From positions 62,001 through 126,000 of the forward strand of contig NZ_JOAI01000019.1 of the NCBI RefSeq assembly GCF_000717715.1: a stretch of 64,000 nt of DNA, in the 5' to 3' direction. Below the pieces are notes generated by a model, which worked only from the letters and a program-made list of their open reading frames with translations, was not told the DNA's origin and ran no database searches. Within the stretch, counting starts at the first letter, position 1, and each line of letters starts with the position of its first letter. This document shows, one piece after another, positions 31,783-40,186 of this stretch. The translations under genes were made by a program, and so were the position numbers. The DNA comes from Streptomyces sp. NRRL B-24484 (GTDB lineage Bacteria; Actinomycetota; Actinomycetes; Streptomycetales; Streptomycetaceae).

Positions 31783-33759
31783 GTGCATACCTCACACTCG
31801 CGTGCCGGCGTCGCCTCCGTGTGCGCCGCGGCGCTGACGTTTTCGGGTCTGGTCGTCACCGGGCTGGTCGCCGCGCAGCCCGCGGCCGCCGCCGACCCGG
31901 CCGGCTACCAGAACGTTCGGATCAACGAGGTCACCTCGTCCAACAACGACACGGTGGAGCTGTACAACACCGGGTCGACGGCGGTGAGCATCAGCGGCTG
32001 GAAGATGTCCGACGACGGCTTCTCTCCGCAGTCGTTCAGCCCCTCCTCCAGCACGATCGCGGCCGGCGGCTTCGTCACCTTCAACTCGCCCAAGGGGCTC
32101 GGCGACTCAGACAAGCTGGTGGTCTACACGGCTGACGGCACGGTGGTCGACCGCGTCGAATGGGCCACCAACGGGGCGAAGCCGGCGATGGCGCGCTGTG
32201 GCGGCGACGGCACCGGCGCATGGGTGACCGCGACCACCGCGGCCACGTTCGGGGCCGCGAACGCCTCGGGCTGCCCCTCGTCGATCCCGGCGGCGAGCCG
32301 GGTGCGGATCAACGAGGTCACCTCCAACGGCACGGACACCGTCGAGCTGTACAACGGCGGGACGAGCGCCGTCAGCATCGGGTCGTGGAAGTACGTCGAC
32401 GGCGACACCACCCACTCCGCGGTATCGATCTCGTCCTCCTCGCCGAGCGCGACCACCGTCCCCGCGGGCGGCTACGTCACCTTCGACTCCACCCTCGGCC
32501 TGGGCGACAACGACTCGGTCCTCGTCCTCGACGGCAACGGCAACACGATCGACTCCGTGACCTGGGCGACCGACGGCGCCAAGCCGTCCGACGAGCGCTG
32601 CGCCAACGGCACCGGCTGGTTCCGGACCGCCGTGACCGCGACGCCCGGCAGCGCGAACTCCTGCTCGGGCAGCGGCGGTGGCGGCGGTGGCGGCCAGACC
32701 GGCCAACTGCTGGGCGGCGGCGGCTCGCTCACCAGTGGCTGCGCCCCCGAGGCGCCCTCCGGCACGGGCTCCACCCCCGGGGGCACCCTGGCCTGGCCCG
32801 GCGGCCCGGACGTCACGATCGCCGACAACGTCTGCGCGTTCACCACCTCCACCGGGCCCGAGGGCCGCGACCTCAGCGGCCTGGCCTTCGACCCGGCGAA
32901 CCCGTCGGTGCTGTGGGCCGCCAAGAACAAGAACTGGCTGTACAAGCTGGTGAAGAGCAACGGCAGGTGGGTCCCGGACGCGACGTGGAGCGCCACCGGC
33001 AAGCAGATCCGCTTCGCGAGCGGCACCGGCGAGCCGGACTCCGAGGGGCTGACGGTCGGCGCCAACGGCCACGTCTACGTGACCTCCGAGCGCGACAACA
33101 CCAACAACACGGTCCCCAGGGACACCGTCATGGAGTTCGACCCGGCGGCGACCGGATCGACGCTCACCCCCGTTCACCAGTGGGACATGACCGCGCAGTT
33201 CCCGCAGCTCGACACCGGCAGCAAGGACGACGCCAACCTGGGCTTCGAGGGCGTCGGCTACGTGCCGGACAGCTGGCTGACCGCCAACGGCTGGGTCGAC
33301 CCGCTGACCGGTGCCGCCTACAACCCGGCGAACTACCCCCTGCACGGGTCGGGCCTGTACTTCGCCGGCCTGGAGTGGGACGGCTCGCTGCACGTCTACG
33401 GCCTGAACTCCGACGGCACGTTCACCACCTTCGGCACCGTCGCGACCGGCAAGACCTCCGTGATGGACGTGACGTACGACGCCGGCACCCAGCGGATCGT
33501 CGCCACCTGCGACAACACCTGCGGCGAGACCCACACCTTCATGAAGGTCAACGCCGCCGGCGCGATCGTGCCGGATGTGACCTACACGAACCCCGCAGTG
33601 ATGCCGGTCGACAACCTGGAGGGCTTCGCGCTCGCGCCGACCTCCACCTGCGTCAACGGCTTCCGCGAGGCGGTCTGGACCGACGACGGCATCTACGGCT
33701 TCGGCTCCGGGAGCTCCTCCTACGGACACTCCGTCTACAGCGGCACCTTCCCCTGCTGA
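31783..33759 (+). CDS. secreted protein with two lamin-tail domains and a beta-propeller-like C-terminus
   Basis: A 658-residue exported protein. Signal peptide: VASVCAAALTFSGLVVTGLV with cleavage after AQPAAAA (about residue 36). Two tandem lamin-tail (LTD) domains: VRINEVTSSNNDTVELYNTG ... VDRVEWATNGAKP (about 45-160) and VRINEVTSNGTDTVELYNGG ... IDSVTWATDGAKP (about 175-295). A Gly-rich linker follows (about 300-325). The C-terminal 330 residues carry DLSGLAFDPANPSVLWAAKN and NLGFEGVGYVPDSW, like SdiA-regulated/phytase-like six-bladed propellers. Cys pairs suggest disulfides. Probably extracellular; substrate binding (polymer, phosphate or nucleotide) unknown. GTG start near AGTTCCGCC, ribosome site poor. 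Confidence 0.85.
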   Translation: MHTSHSRAGVASVCAAALTFSGLVVTGLVAAQPAAAADPAGYQNVRINEVTSSNNDTVELYNTGSTAVSISGWKMSDDGFSPQSFSPSSSTIAAGGFVTFNSPKGLGDSDKLVVYTADGTVVDRVEWATNGAKPAMARCGGDGTGAWVTATTAATFGAANASGCPSSIPAASRVRINEVTSNGTDTVELYNGGTSAVSIGSWKYVDGDTTHSAVSISSSSPSATTVPAGGYVTFDSTLGLGDNDSVLVLDGNGNTIDSVTWATDGAKPSDERCANGTGWFRTAVTATPGSANSCSGSGGGGGGGQTGQLLGGGGSLTSGCAPEAPSGTGSTPGGTLAWPGGPDVTIADNVCAFTTSTGPEGRDLSGLAFDPANPSVLWAAKNKNWLYKLVKSNGRWVPDATWSATGKQIRFASGTGEPDSEGLTVGANGHVYVTSERDNTNNTVPRDTVMEFDPAATGSTLTPVHQWDMTAQFPQLDTGSKDDANLGFEGVGYVPDSWLTANGWVDPLTGAAYNPANYPLHGSGLYFAGLEWDGSLHVYGLNSDGTFTTFGTVATGKTSVMDVTYDAGTQRIVATCDNTCGETHTFMKVNAAGAIVPDVTYTNPAVMPVDNLEGFALAPTSTCVNGFREAVWTDDGIYGFGSGSSSYGHSVYSGTFPC

Positions 33760-33825
33760 GCCCCTCGGCCCGTTGACGCCCCGGCCCGCCGGGCCGGGCC
33801 CGACGAGGCTCCGGGCAGCGGCCGG

Positions 33826-33893
33826 CGACGAAGCTCCCCGCGGACGGCGCGGTCCCGACCGGGACCACCCGCCGACTGCCGGGAGCTTCGTCG
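33826..33893 (+). terminator. large nested hairpin after the lamin-tail gene
   Basis: Outer arms of 13 bp (33826-33838 with 33881-33893) enclose a second hairpin (GGTCCCG at 33851-33857 with CGGGACC at 33860-33866). It lies 66 nt after the stop codon. The rest of 33760-34103 holds the palindrome at 33967 and a copied GATTCCCCG(G)AAC flank, and no gene. Confidence 0.65.
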
Positions 33894-33966
33894 TTCCCGT
33901 CGCGGAGGCGGCCGCGTCCGAGGTGCCCGGGCACAGCCCCGGAGGGCGGCCGATTCCCCGAACCTT

Positions 33967-33980
33967 CTACAGTCCTGTAG
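33967..33980. promoter_or_regulatory. CTACA-N4-TGTAG palindrome (copy 1)
   Basis: CTACAGTCCTGTAG followed by ATTCC, 123 nt before the membrane protein gene at 34104. It is flanked by direct repeats of GATTCCCCG(G)AAC (starting 33952 and 33980). The same palindrome, followed by ATTC, occurs at 35765. TAGATT within it could be a -10 box, so binding here would block transcription. Confidence 0.65.
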
Positions 33981-34103
33981 ATTCCCCGGAACGCGGTGAA
34001 GCTGCAAGTCCCGGCGCCGGTACGCGCGTTCCTCGCCCCGCGACGGGTCCGCGTCCGGCCGGGCGGCAGCGAGCCGCACCACGGCCACACCGGGGGAGCC
34101 GCG

Positions 34104-34832
34104 ATGGACGAGCCACCACGCCTGTCACCACAGGACCGGGCCGACTTCGAGCACGCACTGGCCCAGGCCCTGGCCCGCGCCGAGGTCCGCACCGCACTGA
34201 ACGCCGCCGGGGTGCGGCCGGACGACCTCAGGGCCCGGGCCCGGCAGTCGGCCGCCGGACTCCTCGCGGCCGCGGCCGCCGAGTTCGACGACTACACCCG
34301 GCTGCGCAGCGCCGCGCCGGAACCGGAGCCGGCGGCCGCCCGGCGGGTGCCCGCCGGGGGCGCGCCCGGATACCTGGGAGTCCTCGCGCTGGTCGTCCCC
34401 GCGGTCGCCGGAACGGCCGCCGTGGTCCTCTTCGCCCTGGGTTTCGGCCTGGCGCTCACCGACGCCCGGCACGGCCTCGGCACGGCGCTCGAACGGGCCG
34501 CGCTGGTGGCCGCCGCACTGGCTGCGGCCTGCGCCGTCGTGGGCGCCGTCGGCCTGGTCGCCACCGCCTCGCGGTGCCGCCCCGACCAGCAGGACCCCTC
34601 ACCCGAGGACGCGGTGGCAGCGGCCCGCATGCGGTGGCGCACCGCGTTGCTGGAGCGGGGCATGGTCCCGTTCCTGCTCGACCGCCTCGCGGACCCGGAC
34701 GACGGGGCACAGGCCCCCTTCCGCCCCGGCTACAGCAGCCCCGACTTCGCCGGCCCGGACTTCGCGGGGCCGGACTTCGCGGGGCCGGACTTCACCGGCC
34801 CCGACGTCACCGACCCCGACGTCCGGGCCTGA
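34104..34832 (+). CDS. two-helix membrane protein with C-terminal PDFAG repeats
   Basis: A 242-residue protein. N-terminal cytoplasmic helical region (ADFEHALAQALARAEVRTAL, residues 12-31), two membrane helices (about 92-116 and 130-152), a helical cytoplasmic part (AVAAARMRWRTALLERGMVP), and a tail of four PDFAG-type pentamers (SSPDFAGPDFAGPDFAGPDF, then PDVTDPDV). The repeat period of five recalls pentapeptide repeats but is too short for a solenoid. No family recognised. CTACA-N4-TGTAG palindrome upstream, hairpin downstream. Confidence 0.78.
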   Translation: MDEPPRLSPQDRADFEHALAQALARAEVRTALNAAGVRPDDLRARARQSAAGLLAAAAAEFDDYTRLRSAAPEPEPAAARRVPAGGAPGYLGVLALVVPAVAGTAAVVLFALGFGLALTDARHGLGTALERAALVAAALAAACAVVGAVGLVATASRCRPDQQDPSPEDAVAAARMRWRTALLERGMVPFLLDRLADPDDGAQAPFRPGYSSPDFAGPDFAGPDFAGPDFTGPDVTDPDVRA

Positions 34833-34842
34833 CCCCGCGCCA

Positions 34843-34868
34843 CCCCGCAGGCGGGCACGCCTGCGGGG
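34843..34868. terminator. bidirectional terminator hairpin
   Basis: 11-bp perfect stem (34843-34853 with 34858-34868) with loop GGCA between the convergent genes ending at 34832 and 34887. Confidence 0.85.
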
Positions 34869-34886
34869 CGGCCGGAGCGCGGGCGC

Positions 34887-35549
34887 TCAGCGGCGCGTAC
34901 CGCAACTGGGGCAGAACGCGGCGCCGTCCGGCACCTCGTTGTGGCAGCCGGTGCACGTGGAGGGCTGCGCGAGCCGGTGCCCGCAGCCCGGACAGAACGG
35001 GGTGCCGTGGGTCTCCGCCCGGCACTGCGGGCAGACCAGCTGACGCGGCGTGGAGACGTCGTAACCGTGCCCGAGCTGCTGGCCGTGGCTGTAGGCCTGC
35101 TGGGAGACCATGTCGTTCAGGCCGCGCTGCTGCGCGGCGACCGCCTCGGCGGCGGTGTCGGGGGAGCAGGTCAGGCAGAGTCCCTGGGCGGCGTTCCAGC
35201 AGCGCCCGCACACGTAGTGCGTGCAACGGCCGCAGCGGTTGAAGTGGCCCTGGGCGTTGCCGACGGCCCGCTGGAAGGCGGCGTCGCGGGAGCTGCCCCA
35301 GTTGGCACCGGCGAGACCGTCCGCGGCATTGGTGATGCCGCTGGTCGCCGTCCCGCCGATCAGGCCCCACGCGGCGGTCACGCCCTTGCCCAGCCACCCG
35401 GCGACCTGGCCGGTGGTGAACGCCTCGAAGGGGGAGCGCCAGGTGTCGTGGCACCGGGAGCACGAGAACTCGAACTGGAAGCCCGCACCGGTGCCGTGCT
35501 GCTCGCTGAGGTCGCGGTAGTTGTTGCTGAAGTAGATCTCGCCGCTCAT
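34887..35549 (-). CDS. multi-zinc-ribbon protein
   Basis: A 220-residue protein with repeated CxxC pairs: FSCSRCHDTW near 28-37, RCGRCTHYVCGRCW (about 105-118), CLTCS, then a C-terminal double zinc ribbon (LVCPQCRAETHGTPFCPGCG and STCTGCHNEVPDGAAFCPSC). The region in between has a Gly/Ala-rich hydrophobic stretch (GWLGKGVTAAWGLIGGTATS) that may be a membrane-associated segment. The ribosome site is weak. The pattern resembles DUF4870/zinc-ribbon proteins of phage and stress loci only in a general way. Probably binds three to four zinc ions; partner unknown. Confidence 0.82.
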   Translation of the reverse strand: MSGEIYFSNNYRDLSEQHGTGAGFQFEFSCSRCHDTWRSPFEAFTTGQVAGWLGKGVTAAWGLIGGTATSGITNAADGLAGANWGSSRDAAFQRAVGNAQGHFNRCGRCTHYVCGRCWNAAQGLCLTCSPDTAAEAVAAQQRGLNDMVSQQAYSHGQQLGHGYDVSTPRQLVCPQCRAETHGTPFCPGCGHRLAQPSTCTGCHNEVPDGAAFCPSCGTRR

Positions 35550-35764
35550 CGCCGTCCCACCCTGTGTCCCGCTGCCATCGCGCCCTGCCGGACGCCCCGC
35601 CGACGACTTCGGTTCCCGGAAGTCGGCGCACAGCATGGCACGCGTTCCGGCCCCGTCCGACGCAGGGTGGCGGGCCGTCCCCGCAGGGCATGACGGCCAC
35701 GGACCGTTCGTGTGGAGCCCGCTCCGGCGGGGCGGCCCGCCACGCGGGGGCGGACCCGGGCTCT

Positions 35765-35778
35765 CTACACTGCTGTAG
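35765..35778. promoter_or_regulatory. CTACA-N4-TGTAG palindrome (copy 2)
   Basis: CTACACTGCTGTAG followed by ATTC, 63 nt before the P-loop ATPase gene. Same arms as the copy at 33967. The remaining part of 35550-35841 shows no gene. Confidence 0.65.
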
Positions 35779-35841
35779 ATTCAAGTCCCGGTAAAGGCAG
35801 TACCGGCGACGCCCCCGACCCACCACAGGAGACCCACCCGC

Positions 35842-36504
35842 ATGCGGGCACCGCACCCGGCCACCGCCGCGGCAGCCACCACCGACGGCCCGCCGCCCGA
35901 ATCCGTCCGGCCGCGCGGCGTCCACGACCTGCGGAACCAGGACGGCGGCCCGCTGCGGATCGGCTACCCGGCCGACGCCGTCGTCGTGGTCTCCGGTCTG
36001 CCCGGCAGCGGCAAGAGCACCCTCCTGCGCCGGTGGTCCCCGGCAGCCCCCACCGTCGACCCGCGCACCGCCCACACCGCCTGCGCCGCGGTCATGCCGA
36101 CCTGGCTGCCGTACGCGACCTACCGCCCCTGGGCGCGCCTGCGCTGGCTGCGCTCCATCCGCACCTCGATCCGCGCGGGCGGCCCGCTCCTCGTGCACGA
36201 CTGCGGCAGCCGCTCCCTGCTGCGCCGCTGGATCGCCCGCACGGCCGCCCGGCAGGGCCGCGGACTGCACCTCGTCCTGCTCGACGTCGGAGCCGGCCGG
36301 GCCCTCGCCGGCCAGCACAGCAGGGGCCGGACCGCACCCGCCCGCACCTTCGCCCGGCACCGCCGCGGCATCGCCCGGCTGCTCCGGGCACTCGACCGGC
36401 ACGGCGCGGCCGCCGCCCCCGAGTGCACCTCCGTCCTCCTGCTCGACGGCCTCTCCCGCTCCCGCGCCACCGGCGTGGAGTTCACCGACCGTCAGCCGCG
36501 GTGA
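35842..36504 (+). CDS. small P-loop ATPase (AAA/kinase-like)
   Basis: A 220-residue protein. After a 35-residue disordered start, VVVVSGLPGSGKSTLLRRWS (about 48-67) is a clear Walker A motif. LLVHDCGSRSLLRRWI and HLVLLDVGAG (about 145-154) provide a Walker-B-like strand and helix. SRGRTAPARTFARHRRGIAR is basic and may be a lid. Relatives are usually called AAA-family ATPase or zeta-toxin/nucleoside-kinase-like; the acceptor cannot be deduced. The CTACA-N4-TGTAG palindrome upstream suggests co-regulation with the gene at 34104. Confidence 0.85.
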   Translation: MRAPHPATAAAATTDGPPPESVRPRGVHDLRNQDGGPLRIGYPADAVVVVSGLPGSGKSTLLRRWSPAAPTVDPRTAHTACAAVMPTWLPYATYRPWARLRWLRSIRTSIRAGGPLLVHDCGSRSLLRRWIARTAARQGRGLHLVLLDVGAGRALAGQHSRGRTAPARTFARHRRGIARLLRALDRHGAAAAPECTSVLLLDGLSRSRATGVEFTDRQPR

Positions 36505-36522
36505 CGACCCGCACACCGCACC

Positions 36523-36567
36523 CGCGCCAGCCGCGCCAGCCGTGCCAGCCGTGCCAGCCGTGCCCGC
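36523..36567 (+). repeat. five 9-bp tandem repeats, CG(C/T)GCCAGC
   Basis: Units at 36523, 36532, 36541, 36550 and 36559 (last one CGTGCCCGC), directly before the WD40-like gene. They could alter spacing of its promoter; TAGCCTCGT at 36591 may be the -10 region. Confidence 0.9.
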
Positions 36568-36601
36568 TGCCGGCGTCGGTGGTGATCGCTAGCCTCGTCC
36601 C

Positions 36602-38665
36602 ATGCGTGCGATGCTGCCCCTGAACAGTCCCCGTTGGCGCGAACTGCACGGCGTGGCCGCCGAGGACGTGCGGCAGGTCGTGGCGGCCGTCGAGTCCGCC
36701 TCCGCGACCGGCGCCGGCGCGGCCCCCGACGGCGGTGACGGGTGGCGGAAGGCCTGGGAGGGCCTGGCGCTCGACCTGATGTGCGAGGACGTCGTGGTCG
36801 ACGGGGCCTACGCGGCGCTGCCGCACGTCGTGGCCGCGGCGGCCGGGCCGGCGCCGGAGCGGTTCGCGGAACTCTGGGTGGACGCCGGGCTGATGGTGAC
36901 CGCGGCCGGGCGGAGCCCCGTCCCGGCGGATCTCCGGGCGGGCTTCGACGCCGCGCTCCGCGAGGCCGAGGCGGCGGCCGTCCGCGGGTTCCTCGCAGCC
37001 GCCACCCCCGCGGCCCTGTGCGCCCAACTCGCGCTGTCCTGCCTGGCCTTCGCCGGTCACCACACCGCCGAGGTGCTGTGGCGCTTCCTGGACCCCGAGG
37101 AGACCCACCTCGTGCTCTGCTGCCCGGGGTGCGGCGCCGACGCCGAGTTCCCCGGGTTCTTCGCGGACGGGCCCTGCCCGCCGTTCGACGCCCCGCCGCC
37201 CGCTGCCGACCGGGTCCGCGCGGGCGGGCACCCCTGGGGCGAGGTCGCCGACGCCCTGCGGGAGGACGCGCTGGGCCCCGGGTGGGAGCCCTTCCTGCGG
37301 GTGGCGCGCGAGGTCGCGGCGGCAGGGGTCCCGCGCGGGACGCCGGGGCAGGCCGTCCTGTGCCTGGTCGCCGGCATGGTCGCGGTCAGGGGAACCCCGG
37401 GGTGGGCCGGAGCGCAGTGGGCCCGGAGGCTGATGCTGCTGACCGGCGACTTCCGCTGCCCGGACTGCGAGCGGACCTGGACGACGGCCGACGGCCTGGT
37501 CGAGGACCCCGACGGGGCACGCCCGCAGGACCACGGCCGGCGGACCCGGCCGCCGGCCGAGGGCGCTCCCGCGGACGGCGACCGGCCGGCACAGCCCACG
37601 TCCGGCGGACGGACCGGGTTCCGGCGCGACGGGCACCGGCTGCTCGCGGCCGACGGCACACCCGTCGGCCACGTCGAGTCGTTCGCGCGCCCACGGCCGG
37701 ACGCGTACCGGGGCGTCGACGCCGTGGCGGTCGTGGCGGGCCCCGGTCTGCCGACGCTCGTCGCGGGCGCCGGGGACGGCGGGCTGTGCCTGTGGGACCT
37801 GGCGGACGGCAGCGTGCGGCACGGCCCGCTGCCCGGTCACCCCGACCGCGTCCGGTCGTTGACGGCCCTTCCGCAGGCCGACGGCGCCGTCCTGCTCGCG
37901 AGCGGAGGGGAGGGCGGGACGCTCGGGGTCCGGGACGCGGCCACCGGACGGCCGGTCCTCGAACCGGTGGGCAACTGGCTCGGAGAGGTCACCGGGACGT
38001 GCGCCGCCGCGCTGCCGGACGGCCGTCGGCTGCTCGTCACGGCGACCTCGCGGGGCGCGGTCCGGCTGCGCGACCCCCTGACGGGCGAGCCGCTCGCGCG
38101 CCTCAACCCCCGCGGCCGGTCGATCCGTTCGATCGCCGCCGTGCCGATCGCCGTGGACCACACCCTGGTCGCGGCCGCCGACGCGCAGGGCGACGTGCAC
38201 CTCTGGGACCCGGCCGTCGACGACCCCTGGGACCGCGGCGCGGCCGTGCCGCCGGACGAGCGGGCCCTGCGCGACCGCCGCCACCGGGTGGCCCTGGTCG
38301 CGGCGGTGTCCGTGCACGGCCGCGCCCTGCTGGCCACCGCGGACCCCGCAGGAGCGGTGCTGCTGTGGGACCCGGCGACCGGCGGGCCGGTCGGCGACGG
38401 GCTGCCCCCGGAGCGCAGCGGCAGCCCGCTGACGGCCGTGGCCGCACTCGTGCTCCCGGACCGGCCCGGCGTCGTGGTCACCGGCAGCGGGCCGGGACGC
38501 AGCCTGCGGATCTGGGAGCCGGAGACCGGCGCCGTCCGGCACGTCGACCTGGACGTGGCCGTCACCTGCCTCGCGGTGGCCGGGTCGGGTGACGGTGCGG
38601 AGGTGCTGGTCGGTCACGACCGGGGAGTCCTCAGGCTTCCTGCGTACCCGCGTACATCGCCGTGA
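36602..38665 (+). CDS. WD40-like repeat protein with zinc-finger-like N-terminal part
   Basis: A 687-residue protein. The N-terminal 300 residues are helical, with a CCPGCGAD and a FRCPDCERTW pair that may bind zinc, separated by about 120 residues. From about 335 onward come WD40-like blades: LVAGAGDGGLCLWDLADGSV, LASGGEGGTLGVRDAATG, VTATSRGAVRLRDPLTGEPL, VAAADAQGDVHLWDPAVDD, LLATADPAGAVLLWDPATGG, VVTGSGPGRSLRIWEPETGA, that is a probable seven-bladed propeller. Cytoplasmic, no signal peptide. Likely a scaffold; partner unknown. Ends overlapping a short coding-like stretch downstream. Confidence 0.85.
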   Translation: MRAMLPLNSPRWRELHGVAAEDVRQVVAAVESASATGAGAAPDGGDGWRKAWEGLALDLMCEDVVVDGAYAALPHVVAAAAGPAPERFAELWVDAGLMVTAAGRSPVPADLRAGFDAALREAEAAAVRGFLAAATPAALCAQLALSCLAFAGHHTAEVLWRFLDPEETHLVLCCPGCGADAEFPGFFADGPCPPFDAPPPAADRVRAGGHPWGEVADALREDALGPGWEPFLRVAREVAAAGVPRGTPGQAVLCLVAGMVAVRGTPGWAGAQWARRLMLLTGDFRCPDCERTWTTADGLVEDPDGARPQDHGRRTRPPAEGAPADGDRPAQPTSGGRTGFRRDGHRLLAADGTPVGHVESFARPRPDAYRGVDAVAVVAGPGLPTLVAGAGDGGLCLWDLADGSVRHGPLPGHPDRVRSLTALPQADGAVLLASGGEGGTLGVRDAATGRPVLEPVGNWLGEVTGTCAAALPDGRRLLVTATSRGAVRLRDPLTGEPLARLNPRGRSIRSIAAVPIAVDHTLVAAADAQGDVHLWDPAVDDPWDRGAAVPPDERALRDRRHRVALVAAVSVHGRALLATADPAGAVLLWDPATGGPVGDGLPPERSGSPLTAVAALVLPDRPGVVVTGSGPGRSLRIWEPETGAVRHVDLDVAVTCLAVAGSGDGAEVLVGHDRGVLRLPAYPRTSP

Positions 38666-38708
38666 TCAGGTCGGCGTAGTCCCGCTCGACACGCTGGCCC
38701 CCGGCGGG

Positions 38709-38981
38709 GTGGCCCGTCTGCTCGACGGGCACCCGACGACCGAGGTGGGGCCGCCGGCCGTGCGCACCGCGGCCGAGGCGTTCAACCACTGGGACGAGGT
38801 CCCGCCGAAGCTGGCGGCCTCCGCCCCGAGTGGCGCGTCCTGGGTCCAGTCGGAGGCGCTCGCCCAGACCCTGGTCCGGGCGGACCACGTGACCCTCCGC
38901 TTCGACCGGGCCTCCGACACGGTCTACCTGAGGACCGTCAACCTGCACTTCCCGCCCACACCGTCCCCGTCGTCCCCCTGA
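38709..38981 (+). CDS. hypothetical 90-residue protein, possibly a 3' gene fragment
   Basis: Strong coding bias: ARLLDGHPTTEVGPPAVRTA, AEAFNHWDEVPPKLAASAPS, WVQSEALAQTLVRADHVTLR and DTVYLRTVNLHFPP. GTG 38709 is the first start inside the clean part, but the frame is open further upstream into the end of the WD40-like gene and there is no convincing ribosome site. I do not recognise it. It may be the end of a larger gene cut by a rearrangement at about 38.66 kb. On the other strand a short coding-like end (VERDYADLITAMYAGTQEA) also lies there. Confidence 0.45.
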   Translation: MARLLDGHPTTEVGPPAVRTAAEAFNHWDEVPPKLAASAPSGASWVQSEALAQTLVRADHVTLRFDRASDTVYLRTVNLHFPPTPSPSSP

Positions 38982-39092
38982 CCCGGAACGGTCCGCAGCC
39001 GGGCGATGGGGATCGCCGACCTCGGCGGAGAACGCTGACCCCGCTGCGGCACCCGCCCGATGGTCGAGTGCGCCGCAGCACCGCGCAGCCGG

Positions 39093-39998
39093 TCAGGCGT
39101 CGGCCGGGCCCGGTCCGTCGAGGAGGGCCAGGTCCTCGTCGGTCAGGCGGAGGGCGCCGGCGGCGATGTTCTCGGCGAGGTGGGCGGGGTTCCTGGTGCC
39201 GGGGATGGCCAGCACGTGAGGGCCGCGGTGCAGCGTCCAGGCCAGTCGGACCTGGGCCGGCGTCACACCGTGGGCGGCGGCCACCCGGTGGACGCGCGCG
39301 TCGGCCTCCCCGCCGGCGGCCGCCTCCCGGCGCAGACCGGAGATGGCGAAGTACGGGACGAAGGCGATGCCCAGCTCCCGGCACAGGCCGAGCAGTCCGT
39401 TCTCGTCGGCGAGGCGCCGGTCCAGGCCGTAGGAGTTCTGCACGCAGACCACGGGTGCGATCGCCAGGGCCTCCGTCACGTGCTCGGGGCGGACGTTGGA
39501 GAGTCCGAGGTGCCGGACCAGCCCCGCCTCGCGGAGCTCGGCGAGGGCGCCGAAGTGCTCGGCGACCGAGTCCGTCCCGGGGCCGTTGCGGCGCAGGTTG
39601 ACCACGTCCAGGTGGTCCCGGCCGAGCTGGCGCAGGTTCTCCTCGACCTGGCCGCGCAGCTGGTCGGGGCGGGCCGTCGTCCGCCACTCGCCGGAGGCGT
39701 CCCGGGACGGGCCGACCTTGGTCGCCACGACCACCTCGCCGCGCCAGGACGAGAGGGCCCGGCCGAGGAGCTCGTTCGCGGACCGCAGGGGCGAGAAGTA
39801 GAAGGCCGCGGTGTCGACGTGGTCGACGCCCTGCTCGAAGGCGCCGAGCAGCAGCCGGAGGGCGGCGTCGCGGTCGATCGGCGGGCCGTCGGAGTTCCCC
39901 AGCATGCCGTTCCCGGTCAGCCGCATCGTGCCGTAGCCGACCCGGTTCACCTCCAGGTCCCCGAGCTTCCAGGTCCCGGCTGCCGTCGCTGTGCTCAT
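39093..39998 (-). CDS. aldo/keto reductase
   Basis: A 301-residue TIM-barrel oxidoreductase. Catalytic Asp and Tyr are in GVDHVDTAAFYFSP (about 58-71) and Lys in VVVATKVG. The position of the usual catalytic His reads VVNLRRNG, so Arg replaces His, as in a known group of bacterial AKRs. NADPH-binding C-terminal loop: HVLAIPGTRNPAHLAENIAA. It reduces an aldehyde or ketone; substrate unknown. Start at ATG behind GGTGGAGGAG. Followed upstream by a MarR gene in the same orientation, perhaps one regulon with the old yellow enzyme. Confidence 0.92.
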   Translation of the reverse strand: MSTATAAGTWKLGDLEVNRVGYGTMRLTGNGMLGNSDGPPIDRDAALRLLLGAFEQGVDHVDTAAFYFSPLRSANELLGRALSSWRGEVVVATKVGPSRDASGEWRTTARPDQLRGQVEENLRQLGRDHLDVVNLRRNGPGTDSVAEHFGALAELREAGLVRHLGLSNVRPEHVTEALAIAPVVCVQNSYGLDRRLADENGLLGLCRELGIAFVPYFAISGLRREAAAGGEADARVHRVAAAHGVTPAQVRLAWTLHRGPHVLAIPGTRNPAHLAENIAAGALRLTDEDLALLDGPGPADA

Positions 39999-40186
39999 CG
40001 TGCTCCTCCACCCGTCGGTCCGTCAGGTCCTGGAGTATGGGGGCGGGCGGGGGCGCTGCGACAGGTCCGCGGACCGGGTGAAACCTCACACCTGCATCGG
40101 GAACGAACCGTCACCGCCCGGCCGTTGGACCTGCCGAGAGACGTTCCGCCGGCATGCCCTCCGGGGGCGGTGCCGCGGCCGTCGGA

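Noticed and set aside
36523..36567. Short tandem array considered as CRISPR-like
   Set aside because: Units are 9 bp and directly abutting, without spacers; no cas gene in the window.
38631..38948. Minus-strand gene overlapping the end of the WD40 gene
   Set aside because: Only its last 19 or so residues look coding; the rest is Gly/Arg shadow of the plus-strand frame. Noted as a junction instead.
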